Positions 21,135-32,349 are shown, counted from the stretch's first letter. The stretch is DNA of 64,000 nt from Vreelandella sulfidaeris (GCA_007182875.1 AP019514.1:2976001-3040000); one strand, 5' to 3'. The notes: generated from the sequence alone by a model not told the origin. Made by a program: numbers and translations.

Positions 21135-21877
21135 TAACCCGCCTGCTCGGCTTGACGTTCAAGTTCGGTGGTCATCTCTTTGGGTAAGTTCAGTGCGCTG
21201 GCTAATTGGTCCAGCCATGCGCGCTCCATGGGATTTTGATCGTCGGTTACCGCGACGCTGATGAGATACATCTCGCGTGCGGCCTGCGGGGAGTCTGCCT
21301 CACGGGCAAGCGCCTGGGCATCCAATGGTGCCTTTAGCTGCTGCTCTACCCAGTGATGCATTTCCTGATCAGCCCCTAGGGCGTCGATTTGCTCAGTGAT
21401 CAATGCCTGTTCTTGCTCGTCAATGTGGCCATCGGCGCGCGCCGCCATGATCATCGCTTGTAGCAGTTCCAGGCTACGCCGTTCTTGAACGTCACCGCTA
21501 AGCACGTCGACCCGCTCGCCTTCCGCGGCATTGGCTTGCGCATTGCCAGGCTGACCGTTGCTGTTCTTTGCGGCTTGCGAGCTCTGCCATGCTTTCCAGG
21601 CCAGTACGCCTACTCCGGCAATGGCGCCGTATTTCAATGCCTTACCACCCATGCTGCGGCCCCGTTTAGAACCCACTAACATGCCCATGGCACCGCCACC
21701 CAACAGGCTTTTGACATCAAAGCCGCCGGATGAGCTGCTGCCTTGACCACTACCACCGCCCAACTGTTTGGAAAGCCCACTCAGCATGCCTTTCACATCG
21801 ACACCGCTACTGCTACCGCCCTTCTGGCTCCCGCCCGCTTGCTGCATCAACTGCTGTAAAATCTTGCTTGCGTTCAT
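21134..21877 (-). CDS. DUF533 (YebE/TerB-like) protein
   Basis: An intact protein of about 247 residues. The first 75 residues are Gly/Ser/Gln-rich low complexity (QAGGSQKGGSSSG and GGGSGQGSSSSGG), followed by one hydrophobic segment (ALKYGAIAGVGVLAWKAW) that can anchor it in the inner membrane. The C-terminal helical TerB-like domain has acidic DGHIDEQEQALI and DDQNPMERAWLDQLA repeats. DUF533 proteins such as YebE belong to the Cpx envelope-stress regulon in E. coli. ATG 21877 was chosen over 21892 because GAGGAG ends eight bases before it. It is transcribed with pgpA. Function is not established. Confidence 0.85.
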   Translation of the reverse strand: MNASKILQQLMQQAGGSQKGGSSSGVDVKGMLSGLSKQLGGGSGQGSSSSGGFDVKSLLGGGAMGMLVGSKRGRSMGGKALKYGAIAGVGVLAWKAWQSSQAAKNSNGQPGNAQANAAEGERVDVLSGDVQERRSLELLQAMIMAARADGHIDEQEQALITEQIDALGADQEMHHWVEQQLKAPLDAQALAREADSPQAAREMYLISVAVTDDQNPMERAWLDQLASALNLPKEMTTELERQAEQAG

Positions 21878-21988
21878 CCTTGCACTCCTCATGGGTGGTC
21901 TTTTCGGCGCCGATAACGTTTAACGCTCTTTATAAAACATGTTGTATGAACGCAGCATGAATTAACGCTGCCGACTTCCACATTACCG

Positions 21989-24900
21989 CTATGCGCCCTT
22001 CACGGCTACCGAGCTACCGTGCCGGCTAGCGCGTACTTCTATCCGGATGGGCATTTGCTCCTTGAGCTCGCTGACGTGGGAAATGACTCCAATCATACGC
22101 CCGCCCATTTGCAGTTCGCTCAGCATGGCGATGGCTTGATCCAACGCATCCTGATCGAGGCTGCCAAAGCCTTCGTCGATAAAGAGCGTATCCAACTGAA
22201 TGCCGCCCGCGTACGCCTGCACGACATCCGAAAGCCCCAGCGCTAACGACAGCGCTGCCATGAAAGACTCCCCCCCAGAAAGCGTCGCTACCGAACGGTT
22301 CTTGCCGGTGTAGGTATCGGCGACATCAAGCTCCAGCCCCGACGCCTTGTTGCCTTTTGAGGGGTCTTCTCGACGAACTAACTGGTAGCGCCCCCGACTC
22401 ATACGGACCAGCCGCTCAGAAGCCTGAATCAGAACGTCATCCAGTAGCACGCCGAGCACGAAGCGTTGCAGGCTGATTCTATGCCCGGTGCGGCCATTAG
22501 CGACTTCGCTTAGCGTGCCCCACAGTTGATATTGGGCTTCAAGCTCCGCTTGGGCCGTATGTGCAGTCGCCAGCTTTTGGCGAATACCGTGCAGCGTCGC
22601 TAAACGGCCATCAAGCTTTCGCCATGTCTCTAACTGGGTGTGCTCGGCCGCTTGGGCAGTCTCGGTCAAGGTCGTGAGCGCGGTAAGATCCGGCGGCGTT
22701 TTGTCGGCAAGCTGGGTTTGGTAATTCTGCAGCGCGCCCTCGAGTTCAGCTAAGCGACGCTGGTACGCCTCGACGTGGTGCGTCAACGCTTGGCGCTGAG
22801 CAGCATCCAACTGCGCTGCCTGAAACGCCGTCTCATCGCTAAAGGGGCTGGTCTGTAGCGCGGCCTGCCACTCCGTTCGCGCCTGCTGTAACGACTGCTC
22901 GCTGCGTTCGATACGTTCGTTCGTGCCGCGTAGTTGCTCCTCTGCTCGCGCCAGTTGGGTTTGACTGTTCGACAGCGCTTGCTGAGCGCTTTCCCAATCT
23001 TGCTCAATGTGCGCTATTTGGTGCTCAAGCTCAGTAAGCGTTTGGCGCATAGCGACGGGGTCGCGGGCATTTTCAGGCAGCGACTGGCTCAACTGATCGC
23101 GCTGACTTTCTAGCCTCAACGCGTCCTCTTTGGCTTTTTCAACCGCGGGCCGCTGGGCTTTAAGCTGCTTATCCAGCGCGCCCCACTCGCGTCGTAGCGC
23201 ATCACGGGCGGCGATTTGCTGCTGAACCTCGCGCTCAACGCTTGCCTGCCGAGTGACCTGGCGATTTAACTCATCGCAGGTGTTTTGTAGTGCCTTCAGC
23301 GCTTGGCTCGCCCACTCGCCTAACTGCTGATGGAGTCGTTGCACTTGCTGCGTGTGGTAGTTAATCTGCTGGGTAAGCTGCTGGTGATGGCGCTCAGCGA
23401 CCTGAAGAGCGTGGCGGGCCTGCTCTTGAGCCGACCTGGCCGCCTCCACCTGCGCCTGAGTGACGACCTCGGCGTTGTCAACCGCCGGGGCGGGATGCGC
23501 TAAGCTGCCGCACACCGGGCAGGGCGCATCCTGCTCGAGCGTCAATGCAAGTAGCGCGGCTTGGCCCTGGTGCCAGCGCATCTCCTGCTCTGTGGCGCTG
23601 CGATCCGCCTGTGCTGCGTCATTTTTCGGCGTTCAAGTGCGTCTGCTGCCTGCTGCTGTTGAGCGGTTAACTCGCGCCCTTGGCGGTTAAGTTCATCCAG
23701 CTCTTGGCGCTGGATCAGTAGATGATTGTGGCGGTTAAGCTCAGCGGGTGCGCTGGCCAGTTGCTGGAGCTCGGCCTGTAAACGTTCGAGATTGACGCCT
23801 ATCGCTTCACCCTGTTGGCGAATAGCGTCTAACTGGGCCTCGTCGCGTTTGAGTGCACTGTCCGCTTGCTGCCACGCGGCCTGCGCCGTTTGAAAATGCG
23901 TTTGCAGCTCGCTGAGCTGTTGGCCTTTTGAATAAACTCGCCCAACTGACGATGACGCTCGCGCAGCGCAGGCAGTTCTGACTGTCGCTGACGTGTCGTT
24001 TCTAATGCCTGCTTTGCCTGTTGGGCGTTAGAACGCTGGGCGGTTAACACAGCTTCAGCCGTTTGCTGTTCGGCTTGAGCGGTCGTTACTGCTTGCTGCG
24101 CTTGGTCTAAGGCGCTTTTGGCGCCTGCAGCGCCTGTGCATGGGCGCTTTGTGCTAGACGCTCCTTGCTGCTTTCGATCTCATCGTGCTGCCCAAGGTGG
24201 CGAGCTTTGTCCGCCGCTAGCGTATCGCGGGCTTCAAATTGGCGCTGCAGCGCCAGGGCCTCGTCGCGCTGTATTTCGGCCTTGCGGCGCTGTTGCTGCG
24301 CGGTTTCGAACTGGTGTCGTGCGTCTTCCACCTGTGGCTTTAGCGCCTCCAGTTCTTGATCTAACGCGGCCTCATTCTCCAGCTCGCCCCGGCCAGAATG
24401 CCGCTGATATGTTGGCGATGCTCCTTCACATCCCGCTCGATTTGATTGGCCTGATTGCGCAATTGCTCTTCGATACGCTGAAAGATCTGTGTTTGAAACA
24501 GTTGCGAAAAGATTTTTCGCGCTCTTTTGAATCGGCGATCAGCAGCTCGCGGAACTTGCCCTGGGGCAACACCATGACCTGGCGAAATTGGTTGGCATCC
24601 AGGCCAATCAGCGTTTGCAACTCGGCGGTGGCATCGTTGACTTTGCGCGCCACCAAGCAGGTTTCTACCTCGCCACCCGCCTTTAATCGCCAAAGCTGGG
24701 CTTCCGCATTATGCGTGGTGGTCCCTTCGCCGCGCGCTTTGGGACGCTCTTGCTGGGGAACACGCCGAACCCGGTAATCAGCGCCGCGAAGATGAAAATC
24801 GAGGCTAACTTCCGTTAACAGCGCAGCATCTGCCTGATCGCAGCGCATCTGGGTCGGGTCGCGTTCATTACCCGTCGTCTGGCCGTAAAGAGCAAAACAC

Positions 24901-25043
24901 AGCGCATCGAGAATCGAGCTCTTACCCGCCCCGGTGGGCCCGTTAATCAAAAACAGGGGGCTTTTGCCCAGCGCGGTGAAATCAATGCTTTCAGTGCCCG
25001 CGAACGGGCCAAAGGCCTGCATGGTCAGCATTAACGGCGTCAT
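21989..25043 (-). CDS. sbcC: Exonuclease SbcCD, ATPase subunit SbcC, multiply frameshifted
   Basis: SbcC is the SMC-like ATPase partner of SbcD, cutting hairpins and protein-blocked DNA ends. The N-terminal Walker A is NGPTGAGKSSILDALCFALY. Long Gln/Arg/Ala-rich coiled coils follow. The zinc hook CPVCGSLAHP lies mid-protein near 23520. The ABC signature LSGGESFMAALSLALG, Walker B TLFIDEGFGSLD and the D-loop come near the C-terminus. Breaks occur near 24510, 24370, 24110, 23940, 23830 and 23610, mostly in coiled coil. Joined length is about 1015 residues, within the family range. The start ATG overlaps the sbcD stop (ATGA), so the pair is translationally coupled. Confidence 0.92.
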
Positions 25044-26185
25044 TGCTGGGCCTCATCGCGCTGCAGTTGGGTAATCAATTCAGCCATCGCGCTGGCCTGA
25101 CCCTCGCTCATGGCCCTCGCCGCTGGTCTGGTTGAAGAAGTCGCTAAACATATCCAGCGCATCAAAGCGCAGCCGCTCCCGGTCGAGCTGCTGCATACCG
25201 CGCGCCTCTAGCATGCCCGGCTTCTCGAGGTGCAGCACATTGGGGTACACCTCACGCAGTTTGCCCATGGGATCGAGAATCGCGTGACGATCGGTCAATC
25301 GCACCAACAGGTAATCGTCGGCGTTCTTATCGGTTCGGCCCTGGGCGATCAACGCATCCAGCTCGCCTTCCAAGACACGCACTTCACGGCTGGGTATCAG
25401 TGTCATCTGGTCAATTTGCGTGACGCCGTTCACGCCTAACTCGACCAGCGTGACGCCTTTACGCTGGCTGGCTTCGGAAAAGCTGTATTTGAGCAGCGAC
25501 CCGCTGTAGCGAATATGCTCACCACCGCGATACTGGGGGCCGTGCAGATGACCCAGCGCCACGTAATCGAAGTGCTGCATGGGCTCCCCAGGCGACGTTT
25601 TCGGCGCCCCTAGCGTCAGCGGTCGTTCCGAGTCTGAGGCGCTACCGCCATCCACAAAGCAGTGGCTCATCAGTATGCAGGGCGGGTTGCATGCCGCTGT
25701 TCGCTGATCTGCTCCACCAGATAGCGATGGGCAGCATCGAAATCGCGCGCCTCAACGTTAAACTGGCTGCGCACCTGCTCCGGGTCGGCGTAAGGGATGC
25801 CGAATACATCCACTTCCACGCCGCCCACAGACAGGGTGACGGGCGTGGCGAAATCAGCTAAATCGGAAAGAATGTGCAGCCCAGCTTGGCGCAGGTGGCG
25901 CGCGCCAAAACGCAGGCGCTCGGCGCCGTCGTGGTTGCCTGAAATCATGATGACCGGCAGCTTGCGCACTTCACATAGCGCGTGGAGCACTTCGTCCAGC
26001 AGCGTGACGGCCGCCGAGGGCGGCACCGAGCGGTCGTAGATATCGCCAGCGATCAGCACCGCATCGACGTTTTCCCGATCGATGATAGCGATGAGCTGGT
26101 TGAGCACATGGCGCTGATCTTCCAACAATGAAAGATTGTGAAATAGCCGACCCAGGTGCCAATCAGCGGTATGGAGTAAACGCAT
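25040..26185 (-). CDS. sbcD: Exonuclease SbcCD, nuclease subunit SbcD, frameshifted
   Basis: This metallophosphoesterase nuclease shows every phosphoesterase motif: MRLLHTADWHLGRLFH (D, H), LIAGDIYDRSVPP (GD), MISGNHDGAERL (GNHD), MSHCFVDGG (H) and VALGHLHGPQ (GHxH). One break near 25680 divides it. A second near 25095 replaces the last 20 residues; in the restored frame it ends with LITQLQRDEAQQ and its stop overlaps the sbcC start. Joined length is about 380-385, close to typical SbcD. ATG 26185 is the canonical start; the 26203 extension adds residues not seen in the family. Confidence 0.92.
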
Positions 26186-26274
26186 AACAAGCTCAACAGC
26201 CAATAGTGTAGCGGCATCATAGCAACCTAATGGCGCTGCGTTTAGCGCAGGCGTTGAGCTTGTTAAAAGTGTCG

Positions 26275-27098
26275 CTACGGTGTTCTGGGTAGCTGACGCT
26301 TGTGATCGGTGCGTTGATAGGTGCGGGTGATGGTTGTGTAGGCCTGTTCGCTGACCTGCTGGCCGGTAAGGAAGGCATCAATTTCGGCGTAGGTGACACC
26401 CAGCGCCACTTCGTCCGCCAACTGGGGTTTAAGCGACTCCAGGTCGGCCGTGGGCAATTTTTCTACTAATGAGGCGGGTGCCTTCAAAGCGGCCCCGATT
26501 TCTCTTACCTGCCCTTTAGTGAGCCCAGTCAGCGGTGCCAGGTCGCAGGCGCCATCGCCATATTTGGTGAAAAAGCCCATCAATGCCTCTGCGGCTTGAT
26601 CAGTCCCCACCACTAAACCTGACTTGGCACCAGCGACCGCATACTGAGCCGCCATGCGTTGGCGCGCCTTAATATTGCCCAATACAAAGTCGCGCTGAGC
26701 GGCGTCTTGAAATGTCAAACCGCCCTCTTCCAAGGAAGCCAACAGAGCATCGCTGGGCGGCTTTACATTCACATTGAGCACTTCATCGGGGAAATAAAGG
26801 TCAGTGCCTGTTGCGCATCATCCTCATCTTTTGCTCGCCGTAAGGCAGCCGCATGGCATAAAAGCGCGCGTCACTCCCTTTATTGCGGGCCTTTTCTACG
26901 GCCAACTGTGCTAAGCGCCCAGCGACGGTCGAGTCCACGCCACCACTAATCCCCTAACACAAGGGCATGTTGGCCTGTTTCAAGCATTTGGTTACATAGA
27001 AAATCCACGCGTTTATCGACTTCGTGTTGAGGCTCAATCGAACCTTGGGCATGCAAGTCTGCTTGAATAAGCTGCTGTTGGGTTGCTTGGTTATTCAT
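26275..27098 (-). CDS. nadE: Ammonia-dependent NAD synthetase, frameshifted
   Basis: NadE amidates deamido-NAD to NAD in the cytoplasm. Translating from ATG 27098 gives [20 protein letters not shown]. The PP-loop ([17 protein letters not shown]) then appears after a break near 26955, followed by [11 protein letters not shown]. After a second break near 26815 the rest runs [48 protein letters not shown] and [17 protein letters not shown], ending with TDHKRQLP. Order and spacing match the ammonia-dependent type of about 275 residues. GGAGG lies about 10 bases before the start. The next gene upstream in the unit is pncC, another NAD-cycle enzyme. Confidence 0.93.
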
Positions 27099-27137
27099 TG
27101 ATTTACCTGCCTCCTTGCGAACTATTGGTAGCCGACA

Positions 27138-27653
27138 TCATGCTTCGTCGACGCTAGGTGCGTTACCTGCCAGCACCTCGCCATGGTATTTAGGAATCAA
27201 CTCCAAGGCGTAATGTGCTGCGGCCAACCGCACCTGGTTGCGGTCACCTGAAAAACGCTGCGTCTCAGTCATCAGGTAGGTCTTTTGATTGTGGCGAAAG
27301 GCCCAAGCAAAACACACCGTGCCCACGGGGATGCCATCGTGTGGCTCAGGACCAGCGATGCCGGTATTGGCGACGGCCACATTAGCATCGTTGTTATCTA
27401 GCGCGCCTAGCGCCATTTCACGGGAGGTCGCTTCACTGGTAAGCCCGCAGGACTCGATGGTGTCAAAGCTAACGGCTAAGTAGCGATTCTTGGCTTCTGG
27501 TGAGTAAACCGCCAAGCCACAATCTATTGACTGGCCACTGCCCGGTATACTGGCGAGTTCGGATACGATTAAACCTGCGGTACAAGACTCAGCCGTGGCC
27601 ATCTTCAATTCGTGCTTTTTAAGATACTCACTAATTTTTTCAAGCAGTTCCAT
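27138..27653 (-). CDS. pncC: Nicotinamide-nucleotide amidohydrolase PncC (CinA C-terminal domain)
   Basis: An intact 171-residue protein formed only of the CinA C-terminal domain. Key segments are KMATAESCTAGLIVSELASI with the active-site Ser/Cys loop, GLAVYSPEAKNRYLAV, the TSREMALGAL helix, VAVANTGIAGPEPHDGIPVG, and the FSGDRNQVRLAAAHYALE end. PncC converts nicotinamide mononucleotide to nicotinate mononucleotide, feeding NadD and NadE. It lies 39 bases upstream of nadE on the same strand, so its product is funnelled to the enzyme encoded next to it. The usual stand-alone companion recA is absent here. Confidence 0.92.
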   Translation of the reverse strand: MELLEKISEYLKKHELKMATAESCTAGLIVSELASIPGSGQSIDCGLAVYSPEAKNRYLAVSFDTIESCGLTSEATSREMALGALDNNDANVAVANTGIAGPEPHDGIPVGTVCFAWAFRHNQKTYLMTETQRFSGDRNQVRLAAAHYALELIPKYHGEVLAGNAPSVDEA

Positions 27654-27804
27654 TGCTTTTCTCCTAATGACGCTATCACACCCTATTCTGTTATTACTCC
27701 TTTAGGCACTATAGCTAAGCGCTATGATTTGTCTAAAACACTTGACGGCTATTAACATAAGTTATGCCATTTAACTCACCAGGGGCTCCCTAAATAATAC
27801 GGCT

Positions 27805-27836
27805 AAAAAAAAGCCCCTACCTGAGGATAGGGGCCT
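27805..27836 (-). terminator. Rho-independent terminator after the DASS carrier
   Basis: On the minus strand GGCCCCTA and TAGGGGCT form the stem around TCCTCAGG, followed by a run of at least eight T. It lies just after the DASS gene stop. Confidence 0.92.
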
Positions 27837-27853
27837 TCGAGTTAGCCTTATAA

Positions 27854-29503
27854 CTAGTTGCGAAAGGCGTCGGGATAGTTGGTTAAATCTACATCCCATA
27901 ACACAGGCAGCAAGAAATACACCGCGGCTACTATTAACAGCATGGCAATAATGTTGATCCAGAAGCCGGTGCGCACCATCTCAATAATTTTGAGTTTGCC
28001 GGTAGCAAAGATAATTGCGTTGGGTGGGGTACCCACCGGTAGCATAAAGGCGCAGTTGGCGGCCATGGCGGCAGGCACCATCAGTACGAAGGGGTGGATA
28101 TCCAGCGCCAGTGCCAATGACGCCAGAACTGGCAAAATCATTGTGGCCGTGGCGGTATTCGAAGTGATTTCGGTTAAAAAAAGCACCATACCGGTCGCTA
28201 TTAGAATGACCAACAAGAAGTTCACGCCTTCCAGTACGCTCATTTGCCCACCGATCCACTCGGCCAAGCCAGAAGAGCCAAAGCCTGCGGCAATCGCCAA
28301 ACCGCCTCCGAATAGCAGCAGAATCCCCCACGGGACATCTTTCGCTACGTCCCAGCCCAGCAGACAGCCACCCTTATTTTTGAGGGAATCAAAAATAACA
28401 GTAATGCCGCAACAATCGCGATCATGGTGTCGTTGATACCGGGGATATTGATGATCTGGCCCTGCCACAAAAACGAGCGGGTAATCCACATAAAGGCCGC
28501 AAACAGAAAAACCACCAGCACTGCCTTCTCTTCAAAGCTGGTTTTACCCAATGCTTCTTTTTCTTTGTTAATTAGTGCTCGTCCACCCGGCAAGTGGCTA
28601 AACTCGATTCTGAAGAACACCCGCGTCAGTAACAGCCAAGCGATAAACAGCAGTGCCACCACGACAGGAAAAGCAAACATTAGCCAGCCGGCAAAGAGAT
28701 CTCGATACCAAACAGCTCATTAACAATGGCTGCGAGGATAATGTTCGGTGGCGTGCCAATCAGCGTGCCCAAACCACCAATGGTACCGCCGTAACCAATA
28801 CCGAAAATCAACGCCTTACTGAATTTCTCGATTTCGCCAGTGCGGTCACGGTCACCTTTTTCAAGCTCCCTGGCTAACTTGGTAAACAATGGCAGTACCA
28901 ATGGGCAACATCATCATGACCGACGCGGTGTTGGATACCCACATCGATAGAAAGCCGGTAGCGGCCATAAAGCCAAATACAATGCTATTAATACTCGTGC
29001 CCAGCACGGCAATAATCGACAGGGCGATACGCTTGTGCAAATCCCATTTTTCCATTGCCAGTGCGATCATAAAACCGCCCAGAAACAAGAAAATAATCGG
29101 GTTACCGTAGGCAGCCGTCACCGTATTGCCATCCAGCGCGCCGGTAATGGGTAGTAGCACAATCGGCAATAGCGAAGTAGCGGGGATGGGAATCGCTTCG
29201 GTGATCCACCACACAGCCACCCATAACGTAGTGGCGAGTACCATACGCCCTTCAAAACTTAAATCTTCAGGGGTGAAAAAACATCACTATAAAAGCGAAC
29301 AATAGCGGGCCAAGCAACAACCCAACTTTCTGCGGGGTGGTATAAGCGGGTGGCTTAGGTTGATGAGAAGGCTCGCGCTTGGCGTTGGAAGCCGCCGCTT
29401 TTGCGGCGCCACCCGTTGGTAGCGCACACATCAATAAATTTTTGGCTTGGTAATGGGAGTGCCATAGCTGATCCCATACCGTCATCAGGGCTATTTTATG
29501 CAT
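27854..29503 (-). CDS. DASS-family sodium/dicarboxylate or sulfate symporter (SLC13), frameshifted
   Basis: The divalent anion:sodium symporter fold is recognisable from WWITEAIPIPATSLLPIVLLP, the first clamshell motif SNTASVMMMLPIG, GTLIGTPPNIILAAI, and the second repeat SNTATATMILPVLASLA with GTPPNAIIFATG. Two SNT motifs mark the sodium and carboxylate sites. Breaks fall near 29265, 28885, 28690 and 28380. Joined length is about 550. A polar N-terminal extension of about 55 residues (GGAAKAAASNAKREPSHQPK) precedes the first helix, longer than usual. It likely imports C4-dicarboxylates or related acids; the exact ion is not readable. Confidence 0.88.
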
Positions 29504-29747
29504 AACGTTAACGCCAATTGCGGTCAGAGGTAAAAGAAAAGGCCCAGGTCAGCATTTCGGTAAATGCGCCGTACTAAAATCAATACTAGACCTATTTTGG
29601 CGCCCTTTATTCACTGCTATAGACAATTAGTCCAGCGACTTGTCCGCAATTACCACTAAAGTGTAACGACTTTAGTTTAATAATTAGCAGTTGCTAACGC
29701 CGACATAGATCTCGCGTTAACCTATGTGACGGCTAACCGTCATTACA

Positions 29748-29780
29748 CAATATTCCCGATATCACGCAATATTCCCGATA
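29748..29780. repeat. Direct repeat in a leader region
   Basis: CAATATTCCCGATA occurs twice (29748-29761 and 29767-29780), just before the phosphatidyltransferase start. A GACGG/CCGTC inverted repeat lies at 29728-29741. They could be tandem regulator sites. Confidence 0.5.
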
Positions 29781-29798
29781 ACCGCCAAGGAGAAACGC

Positions 29799-30420
29799 GT
29801 GCTTGACCGTTTTACAATGCCGCTTACCCATCGCCCGCTGCAACGCCTCGCAACACCGTTGCATCAACAACACATCACACCCGATCAAGTGACGTTCACC
29901 GCTTTTTGATCGGCATTACTGCGTTACCGCTGCTGGCCTACGAACAGTATGGGTGGGCGCTGCTGGCGATTGTGCTTAACCGACTGGGTGATGGCGTTGA
30001 CGGGGCGCTAGCGCGCCTTAGTGGCCACTCTAGCGATGCAGGCGGGTTTCTCGACATCGGGCTCGATTTCGTTTTTACGCTGCCGTGGTGCTTGGTTTTG
30101 CGCTGGCCAACCCCGCTCAAAATGCCTTGGTAGCCGCCTTGTTATTGTTTGCGTTTATTGGTACTGGCACCTCGTTCCTAGCTTTTGCGATTGCCGCCAA
30201 GCAGCAGGCAATTGAGCGCCCGCATTTTCCAAATAAAGCATTTTACTATTTAGAAGGTTTAACCGAAGGCACTGAAACCGTGGCGGCCTTGGTGATGTTT
30301 TGTCTTTTCCCTGCGTACTTTCCAACGTTAGCAACGCTGTTCGCCATTGCCTGCCTTATTACCACCGCCACAAGATTATGGGGTGGCTACTGGACGCTGC
30401 GTCGGCATAATGGTCACTAG
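29799..30420 (+). CDS. CDP-alcohol phosphatidyltransferase family protein, frameshifted
   Basis: The family signature DG-x2-AR-x8-G-x3-D-x3-D is complete in DGVDGALARLSGHSSDAGGF followed by LDIGLD (window positions around 29995-30070). The remaining sequence is hydrophobic with about six membrane segments, and FYYLEGLTEGTETV follows the fourth. Start GTG 29799 has AAGGAG eight bases upstream; translation reads VLDRFTMPLTHRPLQRLATP. Breaks near 29908 and 30085 are needed to join the parts, giving about 205 residues. It transfers a phosphatidyl or phosphoalcohol group in the inner membrane; the acceptor is unknown. PgsA, PssA and their orphan relatives share the motif. Confidence 0.85.
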
Positions 30421-30560
30421 TTTGTCATGGAATGTTTTTGCATTTGCTTCCCGTTCATGCGTATATTAGGATCGTTGTCGTACAACACACGTACAACATA
30501 AATTCAGGCGGTTACGCCATGATAGCCGCCGTTCCATTCGCATTCACACGGAGCCGTGAT

Positions 30561-30878
30561 ATGCACAGTGAAACGCTAAGCGAACTTTCCCAAGCGGGTC
30601 TTCACATCGCCATTCAAGATATCAAGGATGACTTGTTCGACACCCCTGACTGCGACTACGCCATTGCTCAACTGCTTAGCCAGTGGGGTCTGGATGAAAA
30701 AGCCGAGCAACTGCTCGATGAAATGCTGCTGAAATGGGGCACCTCTCCAGAAGTACTCGCCCTAACCCAGCGTGGCTATGCGGAAATAAAGAGGTCTGAT
30801 CTGTTCGCCGATAACGACGAACCCATCATTCAGCCGCACAAAACCGCCCCCGCTAAACTACATATTGTTGCGGCGTAG
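30561..30878 (+). CDS. Uncharacterised acidic helical protein
   Basis: A 105-residue intact protein starts MHSETLSELSQAGLHIAIQD; GGAG lies seven bases before ATG 30561. It is acidic, predicted all-helical through KAEQLLDEMLLKWGTSPEVLAL, and has no signal or membrane segment. The middle (CDYAIAQLLSQWGLDEKAEQ) resembles a TPR-like helical hairpin, but that is a weak impression. The open frame extends back to 30432 without a good ribosome site. The promoter region has two copies of CGTACAAC (30479-30486, 30490-30497). I do not recognise the family. Confidence 0.6.
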   Translation: MHSETLSELSQAGLHIAIQDIKDDLFDTPDCDYAIAQLLSQWGLDEKAEQLLDEMLLKWGTSPEVLALTQRGYAEIKRSDLFADNDEPIIQPHKTAPAKLHIVAA

Positions 30879-30894
30879 CTTACTTATATCACTT

Positions 30895-30940
30895 CTAGTA
30901 GTAGCGTCTTTTCTGCTAAGAGAATGGCTTCTACTACTAG
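30895..30940. repeat. Perfect 10-bp inverted repeat
   Basis: CTAGTAGTAG at 30895-30904 and CTACTACTAG at 30931-30940 are exact reverse complements with a 26-base spacer. It lies between the gene ending at 30878 and the GC-rich terminator at 30954. Confidence 0.55.
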
Positions 30941-30953
30941 TATCGTTTTATCG

Positions 30954-30988
30954 GTGCCCCTGGCCGCTTAGGCGTCAGGGGGCATTTT
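30954..30988 (+). terminator. Rho-independent terminator
   Basis: TGCCCCTGGC pairs with GTCAGGGGGCA with minor mismatches, then TTTTTG follows. It terminates the 30561 gene. Confidence 0.8.
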
Positions 30989-31072
30989 TGTTTGTCTTGC
31001 GGCTGCAGGTAATCCCAGCGCAGACTTTTATAGCTTAAAATTAAGATCACGATTTTGACATTAAGACATCCC

Positions 31073-32349
31073 TCAGCCGCTGACGCTCGTGCTCTTCGTA
31101 GAAACTAGGGTCATTAAAAGATCGCCTTGGGTATCATCGAAGATCAATTCCAGCACTTTTGCACTACTTTGCACCATCGGCTCAAAGTGCGCTGTGTGAG
31201 TAACCAATGCGGTGACGCGGCGGCGGCGGTAAATAGCATACATGCCCAGTAGCGCAAACACGCAAGCAATGTAAACCGGTAGGCCTTGGCTTCCGACTGC
31301 CGTCATCAAGGAGCCTGCTGCAATGGGCGCCACCGCACAGCCAGCGCCATGCATCACCAACATGTCCGCGGAGCCTGCGACAATCTCATCGGGGTGAAGC
31401 TGATCAATTAACTGCGCTACCGCCAGTGGGTAGAGTGAAAACGCCAAGCCACCCCAGAGAAAGTAAAGGCCTAACAGCGCTTCATGCGTAGGCGCAAACG
31501 GCATGCACGCAGCGATCAACGCGGCTAACAGCACGACCCATGTCATCACCCGTGGGCGGTCATGCTTATCGGAAAAGCGACCAATGGGTATTTGCAGCAA
31601 TGCGCCGCCAACAATTGCCACGCTCATCACTAACCCGACACCACCGATATCAAACCCTAACTGCGTGGCGTAGACCGGGGTCATCGACCAAAACGCGCCC
31701 ATCGCTAGCCCCGATAACGCGGCAGAGGCCACCGCCAAGGGCGCAAAGCCTAGCAGCGCACGCAGACTACTTTTGGGTCGTTCAGACATCTTCGGCTGAA
31801 CACGTCGTGTCAGCGTAATGGGCAACAGTGCCCAACTAATCAAGATGGCAATGATGACAAAAAGCAAAAATCCTTGTGGCGAGGAGAGCCGCAGCAGCTG
31901 CTGTGCGGTGGCTAAGGCGCCCAGATTGACCACCATATAAACTGCGAAAATGCGCCCCGCTCATGGCTGGCTGCTTGGCTATTCAACCAACTCTCGATCA
32001 CGGTGATTAAGGTAATGAACGAAAGCCCGTACACCATCCGTAAGGGCAACCATACCCATGGGTTGATAAAGACCAGATGCAACAGCGCCACCGAGGGCAC
32101 AAACGGAGGCGCAGAAACCAAAAGTACGAATATGCCCCATGCGCCTGATCAGACGACCACTCACCCAGGTGCCGCCAATAAAGCCGATAAAGTAGCCGGA
32201 CATAATCATCCCCAACACGGCGCTGGAGAACCCCTCCTCCGTGCCCCCGCAGTGTCAGGGAGCGTATTGAGTAACCCATTGCCTAGCAGCAGTAACGCCA
32301 CGCTATACAGGATTGATTTAACCGGTTTTAGCATTGCCAATGATCGCAT
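31073..32349 (-). CDS. Major facilitator superfamily transporter (YcaD-like), frameshifted
   Basis: Twelve-helix MFS carrier pieces are LKPVKSILYSVALLLLGNGL, VLGMIMSGYFIGFIGGTWVSGRLI with the RIRRMGHIRTFG loop (MFS motif A), WLNSQAASHERGAF, and a long C-terminal half. The C-terminal half includes LVMSVAIVGGALLQIPIGRF and SDKHDRPRVM (motif A of the second repeat). Breaks fall near 32245, 32080 and 31940. Joined length is about 425 with a hydrophilic C-terminal extension of about 45 residues. Start ATG 32349 has GGAG six bases upstream. It is divergent from the XRE-cupin regulator across a 32-bp palindrome and is probably under its control. Confidence 0.87.

Noticed and set aside
24118..24777. 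219-codon plus-strand frame inside sbcC
   Set aside because: Antisense to the SbcC coiled coil; rich in Arg, Pro and Ala as expected for a shadow.
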